A stretch of DNA of 64,000 nt from Pseudoclavibacter endophyticus (GTDB lineage: Bacteria > Actinomycetota > Actinomycetes > Actinomycetales > Microbacteriaceae), in contig NZ_WBJY01000004.1 in the NCBI RefSeq assembly GCF_008831085.1, positions 124,001 through 188,000 on the forward strand, read 5' to 3'. Below the pieces are notes generated by a model. That model was not told the DNA's origin, did not search any database, and saw only the letters and a list, made by a program, of their open reading frames with translations. Positions 8,589 to 17,123 of this stretch are shown here, one piece after another; the first letter of the stretch is position 1, and the number at the start of each line of letters is the position of its first letter. Position numbers and translations under genes: made by a program.

Positions 8589-11413
8589 CCGGCCGGCTGG
8601 CGGTCTTCCGCCGCGGCGAGGGCTGCAGCCCGACGGCCACGGCGCGACGGCGAGGCCGCAGCGGACCCGGCAGGAACCGACCGGGAATCATCGCGCGGCT
8701 CCTCGCGGGCCTCGGCATCGCGAGCCTCATGACCGGCGGCGGCTGGTTCGCGATCGAGGCCGCGAGTGCGGCGGAGTCGGTGGTCAGCGACGTGGGCTTC
8801 TCGTGGCGGGTGAACGAGGAGTCCGGAGGCGGCGCGTACTTCGGCGGCTGCAACTTCCTCGCCGCAGGGACGGCGGGCGACGCCGGCAGCTCGCGGCTGT
8901 GGGCCGAGACCGACGGCTTGTACTCGACCAGCGATGGGAATGTGACGATCACGAAGCCCGACAGCGCCGGCAACCAGGTCGAGCCGACGTGGTCGACGAA
9001 GTGCCTGGACTCAGCCGGCGGTCCGGTGACCACGCAGCCGGGGTCGTCGTCGGGCAATCAGGTGAACTTGGCTGGCGGCTCCGGGAGGCTCGATGTCGAC
9101 GCCGATACCGGCAGCATCTCGTGGAAGGGGTCGTTCACGATCGTCTACTACGGCGGTATGACGTACTGGACGATCAGCGATCCGGTGCTGTCCGTCGAGA
9201 ACGGTGTCGGCACGCTCACGGGTATTGCGTCGGGGTACGGGGCGGACATGAACGATCCCTCGAAGTGGGTGGAGCTGGAGCCGACCGAGATCGAGCTCGC
9301 GACGTTCTCCGGTGTCGATCTCACGGCGACCGGCGTGACCATCGATCCCGACTACGCGGGAATCGCGATCGACAGTGACCCAGGCGGCCCCTCCGGTCCG
9401 CAGAACCGGGAGAAGGAGGGCTGGGGCTCGTTCCCGCAGTCCTTCATCGACTTCAACGTGCAGACCGGCCAGGCCGCGTACTGGTACACCTCCGGTGGCG
9501 CCGCCGACCCGAAGAAGCCCGGCGCACCGATCGCCATCGACTACGCCGTCGCCGACGGTCCCGCGGCATCCGTCGATCACGGCCGGGTGCCCGAGGGCTT
9601 CGACGGGGGCGTCGCGGTGTCGTTCTCGGGCCTCGGGGATGCGCCCGGCCGCGTGGAACTGCGTTCCCGCGCGGACGGCTCAGTGCTGCAGCTACTCGAC
9701 AAAGCGGTCGTGGACGGCGGAACGGCGAGTGGGCGTTGGGACGTCTCGACCCTCGCCCGAGGCCCGCACGAGTTCGACGCCGTGCTCGTCGACGGCAGTG
9801 GCGAGACCGTCATCGAGCTCGCCTCGCCGGTGACGATCGTGGTCGTCGCCCCGCTCGCCGACGCAGCGCCGGAGCTGGACGCGCCCCTCGTGACGGCCAG
9901 GTCGATCGCGGCGAGTTGGGGGTGGCCGGCAGGCTCGGCCGCGGGGCCGCCGAGCTCCTACGTCGTCCAGGCCTTCGCGGGGCCTGCGGCGACGGGAACA
10001 CCGGTCGCCGAGCGCACGGTCCCCGCTGACCCGGCCGCCTCAGGGGGAACGACGACGCTCACCGGGCTGGCGCCATCGACCCAGTACACGGTCGCGGTGA
10101 CCCCGCAGCTCGCGGGGGAGAACGGATCGGCAGCGACGCGCACGGTGACGACCAAGGCGGCCGGTGACAACGCCGGCGGGAACGACGGCGACGGGAACGA
10201 CGGCGGCGGGAACGGCGGTGACGGCGGTGTCGAGGGGAACGACCCGGGCGGCGATGATACGGCGGGCGCCACGTTCTACTGGGGCCTGAATCAGGAGTCG
10301 AACGCCGGCGCCTTCTTCGGCGGCTGCAACTTCCTCGTGGCCGGGCGGGCGGGCGACAAGGGCGCGGCGACGCCCTGGACGGATGGCGACGGCATGTACG
10401 CCTCGGCCGCGGGCAACGTGACGATCATCAAGCCCGTCGGGCAGAGCTTCGAGCAGGCGAGCTGGTCGACGAAGTGCACCGATCGGACCGGGGCGCCCGT
10501 CTCGGTGCAGCGCCAGGGCTCGTACACCGAGTCGCAGGTGCGCATCACGGGCGGCGAGGTCGCGACCGAGGCGGACGGTTCGGTCCAGGTCCAGTGGCGC
10601 GGCTCGTTCACGGTCGCCTTCTACGGCGGCATGACCTACTGGTCGGCGACCGACCCGCTGCTCGTGGTGGACGCGAACGGGAACGGGAAGGTGACGGCGA
10701 CCGCATCCGGCTACGGAGCATCCATGCACGACGCCTCGAAGTGGGTTGCGCTCGAGGAGCGCACGATCACGCTCGCCAATCTCACCGGGTTGACGGCCGA
10801 TGCTGTCGAGCGCGATGGCGGGTTCACCATGACGCCCGACTACTTGGGCGTCGCGTACACGGGCACCAACGAGGGGCAGGGGGTGCCCGGCTCCGGCATG
10901 GAGTCCGCGACCGAGCAGGCGGCGCGGAACGCGGCCAATGGTTCGTACTGGGGGTCGTTCCCGGCCGACTTCGTCGACTTCCAGGGCGAGACGGGCCAGT
11001 TCTCGTACTGGTTCACGTCGAACGGCCAGCGCGACCCGTACAAGCCGACGACGCCCATGACGGTGAGCCTCGACGGCGCGGGCGGCCCCGTCGCCGGCAA
11101 CTACAACGCGGCACCGGCGCCCAACCTGAACCAGCAGGTGCCGGGAGGCGGCGGAGCGGGAGCCGGAGGCAACGGGGGCGGGGGAGCGGGTGCGGACGCC
11201 CTGGCCGACGCTGGTCCCGCGGACGGCGCGCAGTCGCAACCCGCGCAGGCCGGGCCGGCGCCGCTGACGGTCGCGAGTGGCGACCGAGGGCCCATCAGCC
11301 CGGCGCTGCTCGTCGGCAGTGGTCTCGGGCTCACCGCGACCGGGCTGGCGAGCTGGGCAGTCGGTCTGCTGATCCGAAGACGCCTCGGCCTTGATCCCGC
11401 GGCGTTCTCGTAG
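8585..11413 (+). CDS. htaA: Large membrane-anchored protein with two HtaA domains and an Fn3 domain
   Basis: This 942-aa protein is a probable surface heme receptor. Its order is: basic N-terminus and signal/anchor (about 34-64), HtaA domain 1 (70-320), Ig-like domain (325-420), fibronectin type III-like domain (about 427-523), Gly/Asn/Asp-rich linker, HtaA domain 2 (562-840), Gly-rich linker and a C-terminal membrane helix (about 904-930) followed by RRRLGLDPAAFS. Domain 1 is close to that of the 714-2171 protein (shared blocks such as GNVTITKPDSAGNQVEPTWS), so the two arose by duplication. Domain 1 has Tyr85 in GAYFGGCNF; domain 2 has Phe577 at the same place (GAFFGGCNF). Each domain has a Cys pair (89/140 and 581/631). 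The ATG overlaps the previous stop. The gene ends the operon. Confidence 0.87.
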   Translation: MTGRLAVFRRGEGCSPTATARRRGRSGPGRNRPGIIARLLAGLGIASLMTGGGWFAIEAASAAESVVSDVGFSWRVNEESGGGAYFGGCNFLAAGTAGDAGSSRLWAETDGLYSTSDGNVTITKPDSAGNQVEPTWSTKCLDSAGGPVTTQPGSSSGNQVNLAGGSGRLDVDADTGSISWKGSFTIVYYGGMTYWTISDPVLSVENGVGTLTGIASGYGADMNDPSKWVELEPTEIELATFSGVDLTATGVTIDPDYAGIAIDSDPGGPSGPQNREKEGWGSFPQSFIDFNVQTGQAAYWYTSGGAADPKKPGAPIAIDYAVADGPAASVDHGRVPEGFDGGVAVSFSGLGDAPGRVELRSRADGSVLQLLDKAVVDGGTASGRWDVSTLARGPHEFDAVLVDGSGETVIELASPVTIVVVAPLADAAPELDAPLVTARSIAASWGWPAGSAAGPPSSYVVQAFAGPAATGTPVAERTVPADPAASGGTTTLTGLAPSTQYTVAVTPQLAGENGSAATRTVTTKAAGDNAGGNDGDGNDGGGNGGDGGVEGNDPGGDDTAGATFYWGLNQESNAGAFFGGCNFLVAGRAGDKGAATPWTDGDGMYASAAGNVTIIKPVGQSFEQASWSTKCTDRTGAPVSVQRQGSYTESQVRITGGEVATEADGSVQVQWRGSFTVAFYGGMTYWSATDPLLVVDANGNGKVTATASGYGASMHDASKWVALEERTITLANLTGLTADAVERDGGFTMTPDYLGVAYTGTNEGQGVPGSGMESATEQAARNAANGSYWGSFPADFVDFQGETGQFSYWFTSNGQRDPYKPTTPMTVSLDGAGGPVAGNYNAAPAPNLNQQVPGGGGAGAGGNGGGGAGADALADAGPADGAQSQPAQAGPAPLTVASGDRGPISPALLVGSGLGLTATGLASWAVGLLIRRRLGLDPAAFS

Positions 11414-11420
11414 CAGCGGG

Positions 11421-11487
11421 CCCGCCGAAGCCCGGTGCGAGGCCCGAAGCTGTCCGAGATCCCGAAGCTTCGGGTGGGGCCGGCGGG
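11421..11487. terminator. Nested inverted repeats between convergent genes, probable bidirectional terminator
   Basis: The 79-base gap between the double-HtaA gene and the heme oxygenase gene is almost entirely inverted repeat. The perfect 14-mer palindrome CCCGAAGCTTCGGG (11461-11474) can also pair its right half with CCCGAAGCT at 11443-11451, and an outer CCCGCCG (11421-11427) matches CGGCGGG (11481-11487). The position after two converging stops suggests a two-way terminator. No long T-run is present, as is common in GC-rich actinobacteria. Confidence 0.6.
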
Positions 11488-11492
11488 TGACG

Positions 11493-12152
11493 CTAGGCGA
11501 ATGTGCGCTCGAGGGCCGTGAAGATGCGCTCGTTGTGGGCGAAGCTCTCGTTGGCCTCGTCGAGCAGCCGGGAGATGGCGGCCTCGTCGAACGGCAGCTC
11601 GTCGAGCCGTGTGCGGTAGGCGCGCTTGAACGGCACGAGCTCGTCGATCGCGTCGAAGGCGAAGAACCTCGCCTCGTCGTCGGGCAACCCGTAGGCGCGG
11701 TCGATCATGACGCGCATGGCCTGACCGCCCGACAGATCGCCGAGATAGCGCGTGTAGTGGTGCGCGAGGAGGCGGGCGGGATCGCCGGCGGCGTCGTGGA
11801 TACGGTCGGCGTAGGACCGAGTTTCGGGCAGCACGCCCGGCAGTGGTGTCGAGACGCGCGGGGCGAGAGCGGCGAGGTCGGACTCGATCGAAGGCACGCG
11901 GTCGAGCTCCTCGACGACGAGACCGGGCAGGTCGCGGCGCTCGCGCAGCCGTCGGGTCGCGGCCTCGAGCGCCTCGTACACCGCGCCGTACTGCTGCAGC
12001 AGCGCCGCCCACGCGTCGATGCTGAGGTTGCCGCCGAGCAGGCGTTCGAGGAAGGCGGCGCGCTCAGCGCTCTCGTGCGCCTGAGCAGTTCGCTCGCGCA
12101 GGCGCTGGCTGATCGGCAGCGCGTCGGTCGCGGTGGAGGCGGTCGTCGTCAT
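11493..12152 (-). CDS. hmuO: Heme oxygenase
   Basis: The 219-aa cytoplasmic enzyme opens the heme ring with O2 and electrons to give biliverdin, CO and Fe2+. The start ATG (12152) has GCAGGAGT 6 bases upstream; longer in-frame starts lack this. His26 in TAQAHESAE is the proximal heme ligand, and the distal helix motif YLGDLSGGQ is at about 136-144. The length is normal for the bacterial HmuO family (about 215 aa). It converges on the heme uptake operon and has its own iron-box-like site about 50 bases upstream, so uptake and degradation would be induced together under iron starvation although transcribed separately. Confidence 0.94.
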   Translation of the reverse strand: MTTTASTATDALPISQRLRERTAQAHESAERAAFLERLLGGNLSIDAWAALLQQYGAVYEALEAATRRLRERRDLPGLVVEELDRVPSIESDLAALAPRVSTPLPGVLPETRSYADRIHDAAGDPARLLAHHYTRYLGDLSGGQAMRVMIDRAYGLPDDEARFFAFDAIDELVPFKRAYRTRLDELPFDEAAISRLLDEANESFAHNERIFTALERTFA

Positions 12153-12203
12153 CGGTACTCCTGCGGGCTCATGGCGCGGCGTTGCGCGCACGGCAAGGCT
12201 ACC

Positions 12204-12217
12204 TTAGGTACACCTAA
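12204..12217 (-). promoter_or_regulatory. DtxR/IdeR-like operator upstream of heme oxygenase
   Basis: TTAGGTACACCTAA is a perfect 14-base palindrome with both DtxR half-sites (TTAGGT/ACCTAA). It lacks the exact centre of the 19-base consensus (about 14 of 19 matches). It sits 52 bases before the heme oxygenase ATG in the only gap between that gene and the upstream ssuC stop. Iron control is inferred from sequence and gene function. Confidence 0.65.
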
Positions 12218-12252
12218 CTTGCGGAGTCGATTCGAGCCGGATCTCGTTGGCG

Positions 12253-13182
12253 CTACGTCCAGCGAGCGAGCACCCGCTTCTGCGCGATGCCGAACAGGCC
12301 ATCACACAGCTTGCCGATGACCGCGAGCAGCACGACCGCAAGCAGCATCCGGTCGGTTCGGCCGTTGTTCTGCGAGTCGACGAGCAGGAACCCGAGCCCG
12401 CTTGAGGAAGCCAAGAGCTCGGCGGCCACGAGGAACAACCACGACTGGGCCAGAGCGAGGCGGAGTCCGGCGACGATTGACGGGAGCGCGGCAGGCACCT
12501 GCACCTGCAGGAGCAGCTCGAGTCGCGTGAGACCGAAGGCACGACCGGCTTCGACCAGCAACGGGTCAACGTGACGGAGCGCCGCCGCGACCGTCGTATA
12601 GACGGGGAAGAACGCGCCGATTGCGACGAGTGTCACCTTCGAGTCTTCGCCGATACCGATCCAGAGCGCCAGCAGCGGCACCCACGCGAGCCCCGTGACG
12701 GCGCGGAAGGCGCCGACCGTTGGGGCGAACAGTGCGTCCGTGAGACGCGAGAGGCCGACGGCCGCGCCGACCGCGAGACCGAGCAGCGAACCGATGACGT
12801 AGCCGAGCAGCACCCGTTGCGTCGAGATCCCGACGTGGCCGAGCAACTGTCCGCGCTCGATCAAGTCGACCGCAGCCGTGACCACGTCGGCTGGCGGCGG
12901 CAACTGGACGGACGTGAAGATGCCGACCGACGTGCTCCACTGCCAGAGCGCGAGCAGCAGCAGCGGCACGATCGCCCCGAGCAGCCAATACGCGCCGGCG
13001 CGGCGACGAGTGCGACCGCCGGCGTCGCCGGTTCCCCGGATGACCCGCGCGCTGCGGTCTCGCGTGCGCCCAGGGTGACCGGGCAGCCCTCGGCGGCGTG
13101 CCGAGCCGGCGTCCGTGCCAATGGGCCCGGTCGAGCGCGAGTCGGGGTTGGCGCGTTCGTCGAGCTGTTCGCCTGTGGTCAT
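12253..13182 (-). CDS. ssuC: ABC transporter permease, sulfonate/nitrate/taurine type (SsuC-like)
   Basis: The 309-aa inner-membrane permease belongs to an organosulfonate-type importer. The first 60 residues are hydrophilic and Arg-rich; six membrane segments follow (AIVPLLLLALWQW, VLLGYVIGSLLGLAVGAAVG and others). The ATPase-contact loop EAGRAFGLTRLELLLQVQVP and the family sequence LPPPADVV near the N-terminus are typical of SsuC/TauC. It lies last in the order ssuB-ssuA-ssuC on the minus strand. The substrate could be any sulfonate, sulfur-containing amino acid derivative or related anion, since this subfamily is broad. Confidence 0.83.
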   Translation of the reverse strand: MTTGEQLDERANPDSRSTGPIGTDAGSARRRGLPGHPGRTRDRSARVIRGTGDAGGRTRRRAGAYWLLGAIVPLLLLALWQWSTSVGIFTSVQLPPPADVVTAAVDLIERGQLLGHVGISTQRVLLGYVIGSLLGLAVGAAVGLSRLTDALFAPTVGAFRAVTGLAWVPLLALWIGIGEDSKVTLVAIGAFFPVYTTVAAALRHVDPLLVEAGRAFGLTRLELLLQVQVPAALPSIVAGLRLALAQSWLFLVAAELLASSSGLGFLLVDSQNNGRTDRMLLAVVLLAVIGKLCDGLFGIAQKRVLARWT

Positions 13183-13242
13183 GACGGGCTCCTGCTGGGA
13201 TTCATCGATGGGACGGCGGTCGCGCTCGTCGCGACCGGATCG

Positions 13243-14247
13243 CTACTCGGTGGAGGCGCCGCTCGCGGCGGCCTCCGCGAACGACGGGTCGAAGAGCGTG
13301 CCGAGGGCATCGTTGAGTTCGTCCTCGCTCCGCACATCGCCCGACTCGACCATGAAGCCGCCGATCGTCAGCAGCACGGGTGAGAGGTCGTCGCTGTTCG
13401 GCACACCGCTGATGTCGTGGTTGAACCGGCCGAAGGCGAGCTCGGCCACGTCGTCCTCCAGGCCCGCACCATCGGCATAGATCCCGAGCGCCTCGTCGGG
13501 GTTCTCGAGCACCCAGGTGCGTGCGCGCTCGTAGGTATCGATGACGAGCTGTGTCAGCTCGGGATGCTGCGATGCAAAGCTGTTGTTGACGTTGAGCACG
13601 ATGGGGCTGATGAGCGACGGGTCCGTGTGGATCAACTGCGCGCCCGCGAGTTCGGCGCCAGCGAGGATCGGGTCGAGGCCCGACCACGCGTCGACCTGGC
13701 CGGTGTCGAGGGCCGCGCGACCGTCGGCGTGCTGGAGATTTTCGAGCGTGACCTCGTCGGCGCCGATGCCGGCCTCCTCGAGGGCCTGGAGCAGGTAGAA
13801 GTACGGGTCGGTGCCCCTCGTGACGGCGATGGAAGCGCCGCGCAGGTCGTCGATCGACGTGATCGACGAGTCGGCGGCGACCGCGAGCCCGAAGCCCTCG
13901 CTGGCGTGCGTGACGTAGACCGTGGAGATGTCGGCCCCATTGGCGCGGGCCTGCAGCGCGGGACCGCCGCCAGTCGTGCCAAAGTCGATAGCCTCCGCGC
14001 GCAGGTTCTCGTTCGCCTTGTTCGAACCCGCCGAGAGCACCCAGTTCACCCCGACGCCTTCCTCGGCCAGTGCCTCCTCGAGCCACCCCTGGTCCTTGAT
14101 AACCAGGCTCAGCACGCTGTACGTCGCGTAGTCGATGTTGAGGGTTTCCGGTGCGCCGGCCCCGGCGTCGCCGGCGGCGCAGCCGGTGAGCGCGAGGGCC
14201 GCCGCGGCGGCGATTGCGGCGCCGAGTCGGATTGGGTGTCGAGTCAT
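13243..14247 (-). CDS. ssuA: SsuA/NMT1-type substrate-binding lipoprotein
   Basis: The 334-aa lipoprotein is the ligand receptor for the SsuBC permease. The lipobox LTGC places the lipidated Cys at 23. The mature part has the NMT1/SsuA fold: NIDYATYSVLSLVIKDQGWL, AIDFGTTGGGPALQARANG, GFGLAVAADSSITSIDDLRG and a TRGTDPYFYLLQAL segment that faces the ligand. The C-terminal ends with an acidic region after DVRSEDELNDAL. It is located between ssuB and ssuC with about 60-base gaps. The ligand cannot be deduced from the sequence; the nearby SsuD-like monooxygenase favours a sulfonate or thioether. Confidence 0.86.
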   Translation of the reverse strand: MTRHPIRLGAAIAAAAALALTGCAAGDAGAGAPETLNIDYATYSVLSLVIKDQGWLEEALAEEGVGVNWVLSAGSNKANENLRAEAIDFGTTGGGPALQARANGADISTVYVTHASEGFGLAVAADSSITSIDDLRGASIAVTRGTDPYFYLLQALEEAGIGADEVTLENLQHADGRAALDTGQVDAWSGLDPILAGAELAGAQLIHTDPSLISPIVLNVNNSFASQHPELTQLVIDTYERARTWVLENPDEALGIYADGAGLEDDVAELAFGRFNHDISGVPNSDDLSPVLLTIGGFMVESGDVRSEDELNDALGTLFDPSFAEAAASGASTE

Positions 14248-14307
14248 ATTGAGGGCTCCGGATGCTGTTGTTGCGTGTGGTGGTCTGGTGGGTTCGAGAT
14301 GAGGGCC

Positions 14308-15249
14308 CTACCGCGCGGGCGTGGTCGCGTCCTCCGTCGAGCCGCCTGCGGGTTCACCGGCCTCGGCGTGCAGGTGCACGCCGAGAGCTGCGAGCAGTTC
14401 GTGACGCAAGCGAAGGAACTCCTTGCTCGACCGGCTGCGCGGGCGGGGTTCGGCGAGCTCGTCAATGCGCAGCAGTGTGGCGCCTTCCCGGGCGCCGGCG
14501 ATGTCACGGTCGTCAGCGGAGCGTCCGGCGCCGTCGGCCGTGCTCGCGGCTGCCTCGGTGCCCACGACGAAGATCCGGTCGGCGAGGATCAGCGCCTCGT
14601 CAACGTCGTGGGTGACGAACACGACGGTGCACGGGTTGGCCGTGTGGATGTCGAGGAGCAGATCGTGCATACGCAGGCGGGTGAGGGCGTCGAGCGCGCC
14701 GAACGGCTCGTCGAGCAGGAGCACGTCAGGCCTGCGAGCGAGCGCCCGGGCCAGCGATACGCGCTGCGCCATGCCGCCCGAGATCTCACGCGGGCGGTGC
14801 TCGGCAAACTCGCTCAGGCCAACCAGCTCGAGCAGGCGCGCCACGCGCTCGCGTCCCTCGACACCGCGAGCCCTCCGCGGGAGGCCGAGCGCGATGTTGG
14901 TGGCGAGCGAGCGCCACGGCAGGAGCCGTGCTTCCTGAAAGGCCACGGCCGATCGTGGATCGTACGGCTGGACGGGCGTGCCGTCGATCGTGACCCGGCC
15001 GGTCGTCGGATCGGAGAGCCCACCGAGAACGCGGAGCAACGTCGACTTGCCGGAACCGCTCGCGCCGATCACGGCGACGATCTCGCCCGGCTCGATACGA
15101 GCATCCACATCACGGAGCACGACGCGCTCGCGGCCGGCCTCACCAAACGACTTCCCGACGCTGTGCAGTTCGACGACCCCACCGCTCGCGCTCCGATCCT
15201 GGCTCGCGCCGGCCAGCTGGGCGTCGGGGACGGTCGGTGCCGTTGTCAT
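14308..15249 (-). CDS. ssuB: ABC transporter ATP-binding protein, SsuB/TauB type
   Basis: The 313-aa ATPase energises the SsuAC importer. Walker A is GASGSGKS (62-69), the Q-loop is AVAFQEARLLPWRSL, the signature is ISGGMAQRVSLARAL, Walker B is VLLLDEPFGALD and the switch His is in FVTHDVDEAL. The AFQEARLLPWR sequence is characteristic of SsuB/TauB/NrtD-type subunits. A C-terminal tail of about 80 residues beyond the ATPase core is charged and ends ATTPAR. It is the first gene of the minus-strand ssuBAC unit. Confidence 0.87.
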   Translation of the reverse strand: MTTAPTVPDAQLAGASQDRSASGGVVELHSVGKSFGEAGRERVVLRDVDARIEPGEIVAVIGASGSGKSTLLRVLGGLSDPTTGRVTIDGTPVQPYDPRSAVAFQEARLLPWRSLATNIALGLPRRARGVEGRERVARLLELVGLSEFAEHRPREISGGMAQRVSLARALARRPDVLLLDEPFGALDALTRLRMHDLLLDIHTANPCTVVFVTHDVDEALILADRIFVVGTEAAASTADGAGRSADDRDIAGAREGATLLRIDELAEPRPRSRSSKEFLRLRHELLAALGVHLHAEAGEPAGGSTEDATTPAR

Positions 15250-15541
15250 GGAATTCCTCTTGGCTGGCGGGGCGTACTGGCTGACGGGAGTGGAGACGGC
15301 CGTCGAGGGATTCCGGTCGGCCGGTCGGTGGCAGGTGGTCCTCCTCGTGGAGGTGCTCGCGCGCTGTGCGAGCGTCCGCCTCGCGCCTGGCGCCTGGCCA
15401 GGCCGGCCGGGGCCCCTATCGGGTTCGGCGCGTCCAGCCCGCCACGCTAACGGTGCACGACGATCGGCTCGAAATGGAGCGTCACACGGCGAAAGAAACG
15501 GGCGCGGCCGCGGCGGGCTCGTACCGGGCGGGACCGACGCG
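15250..15541 (-). other. Intergenic leader between aminotransferase and ssuB
   Basis: These 292 bases lie on the ssuB upstream side, after the stop of the minus-strand aminotransferase. They hold several GC palindromes, for example CCTGGCCAGG at 15393-15402 and GGCCGGCC just beside it, and no convincing -10/-35 pair. I looked for a SAM-type riboswitch because of the sulfur context and could not fit one. No gene is supported here. Confidence 0.4.
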
Positions 15542-16795
15542 CTAGCGCGCCTCGAGCCGAGCGATCGCCTCGTCGAGCGTCGCGTCGTGTTTGCACGCGG
15601 CGAATCGCAGCCACGTGCCGAACGTGCGGCCGGCCTCGCTGCCGTCGCGACAGAACGACGCGACCGGGATGCTCACGACGCCCGCCTCGCTCGCGAGCGT
15701 TCGCGCGAAGTCGGCACCGTCGCGCGCCCCGAGCGGCGCAGCGTCGGCGCACACGAAGTACCCGGCGGCGGGTCGGGCGACGTCGAGCCCGAGCCGCGCG
15801 AGGGCATCGGCCAGCTTTGCCGCGCGGCGGCCGAGGTCTTGGCGGCGCCCTTCGAAGACCGCGTCCGGCAGGCCGAGCCCGACCGCGACGGCGTGCTGAA
15901 ACGGCGTCCCGTTGGAGTAGGTGAGGTACTGCTTAACCATGAGGACCGACTGCGCGAGCGACGGCGGGGCCGTGAGCCAGCCGACCTTCCAACCCGTGGC
16001 CGAGAACGTCTTGCCGGCCGACGAGATGGTGATGGTTCGATCCCTGGCGCCGGGGATCGCGGCGATCGGCGTGTGCGTGCCGCCGTACGCGAGGTGCTCG
16101 TAGACCTCATCGGTCACGATGAGGGCGTTGTGTCGTTCGGCGACGCGCACGATGTGGGCGAGGGTCTCCCGTGGGAGCAGTGCCCCGGTCGGGTTGTGGG
16201 GTGTGTTCACGATGATGAGGCGCGTGCGGTCGGTGACGGCCGAGGCGAGCTCGTCGGGGTCGATCGTGAACCTCGGCGGAGCCGGGTCCGCGCCGGATGC
16301 TGGCGGCAGCGTCGCGACGGTCGCCCGCCGAAGCGGCACGGTCACGAGTTTCGCGTCCGTGAGGCCTGCGAGCGCCGCATACTCGTCGTAGTACGGCTCG
16401 ATGGCGACGATCTCGTCGCCCGGCTCGACGAGCGCGAGCAGGACCGCGGCGATCGCCTCGGTCGCGCCCGCCGTGACGACGACCTCGCGGTCGGGGTCGA
16501 CGTCGAGCCCATACCAGCGCCGCTGATGCTCGGCGACCGCCCGGCGCAGGGCGGGCACGCCGATCCCCGGCGCGTACTGGTTGCGGCCGTCGGCGATCGC
16601 TGCGCGCGCGGCCTCGAGCACTTCGGGCGGCGCGCCGTCCTCGGGCACGCCCTGCCCGAGATTGACCGCGCCCGTGCTCGTGGCGAGCTCGGTCATCTCG
16701 GCGAAGATGGTCTGCGCCGGGCGGCCGTCGGCGCGGAGGAGCCCGGCCGCGTGGGCCGACCGGCGCCACGGCCCTGTGATGTGCATGCCCACCAT
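15542..16795 (-). CDS. Class I PLP-dependent aminotransferase, KAT/methionine-transaminase-like
   Basis: The 417-aa cytoplasmic enzyme moves an amino group between an amino acid and a 2-oxo acid through pyridoxal phosphate. The PLP lysine is Lys262 in SSAGKTFSATGWKVGW; other landmarks are NLGQGVPEDGAPPEV, NQYAPGIGVPALR, VNTPHNPTGALL and DEVYEHLAY. The signature resembles kynurenine/glutamine transaminases and the methionine aminotransferase YbdL more than aspartate aminotransferase. ATG 16795 is used; ATG 16786 (MHITGPW) is also possible and neither has a clear ribosome site. Much longer in-frame starts encode an Arg-rich stretch and are rejected. It is transcribed towards ssuB and divergently from the monooxygenase operon, so a sulfur amino acid substrate is plausible. 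Confidence 0.82.
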   Translation of the reverse strand: MVGMHITGPWRRSAHAAGLLRADGRPAQTIFAEMTELATSTGAVNLGQGVPEDGAPPEVLEAARAAIADGRNQYAPGIGVPALRRAVAEHQRRWYGLDVDPDREVVVTAGATEAIAAVLLALVEPGDEIVAIEPYYDEYAALAGLTDAKLVTVPLRRATVATLPPASGADPAPPRFTIDPDELASAVTDRTRLIIVNTPHNPTGALLPRETLAHIVRVAERHNALIVTDEVYEHLAYGGTHTPIAAIPGARDRTITISSAGKTFSATGWKVGWLTAPPSLAQSVLMVKQYLTYSNGTPFQHAVAVGLGLPDAVFEGRRQDLGRRAAKLADALARLGLDVARPAAGYFVCADAAPLGARDGADFARTLASEAGVVSIPVASFCRDGSEAGRTFGTWLRFAACKHDATLDEAIARLEAR

Positions 16796-17123
16796 TGTTG
16801 CGCGTTGCGGGAGCGCGCCCTCTCCACGCGGGCCGGCGGGCGCGCGGGCATCCGCGTCTGCCGGCCGCCGGCATCCGCCGATGCGGAGAAATGTGTCGTA
16901 ACGTGCGGCGCCGGCCGGGCGCACGCGAGGGGCGCGCATTCCGCCCGTCTTGCCCGGAAACGCGGGCGACGCGGGGCGATAAGCTTCTGCTATGGGCGGC
17001 ATGCACCGTGGCTTATTGGTGGCGCGCTGCGCTGCGTGCCTACAGTGATCGACACTGCCGACGGCTGCACGAGAGAGCGGTGCGCCGCTCCGGAAGATGA
17101 CGTGTGACCGCCGAGGGAGCCCT
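16796..17123. other. Divergent intergenic region, 328 bases, no gene
   Basis: The region separates the minus-strand aminotransferase from the plus-strand monooxygenase operon and should hold both promoters. Near 16978-17016 there is an inverted pair ATAAGC...GCTTAT about 30 bases apart, which could be an activator half-site pair for the LysR regulator encoded at 24673. A TACAGT near 17041 is a possible -10 for the operon. Nothing else is recognised. Confidence 0.4.

Noticed and set aside
11297..11413. LTATG near the C-terminus of the double-HtaA protein read as a sortase motif
   Set aside because: Only about 13 residues separate it from RRR and it lies within the membrane helix itself, so it is better read as part of the anchor.
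15250..15541. Possible SAM-type riboswitch upstream of ssuB
   Set aside because: The sulfur context suggested it, but I could not align the conserved core or a stable multi-stem fold, so I did not call it.
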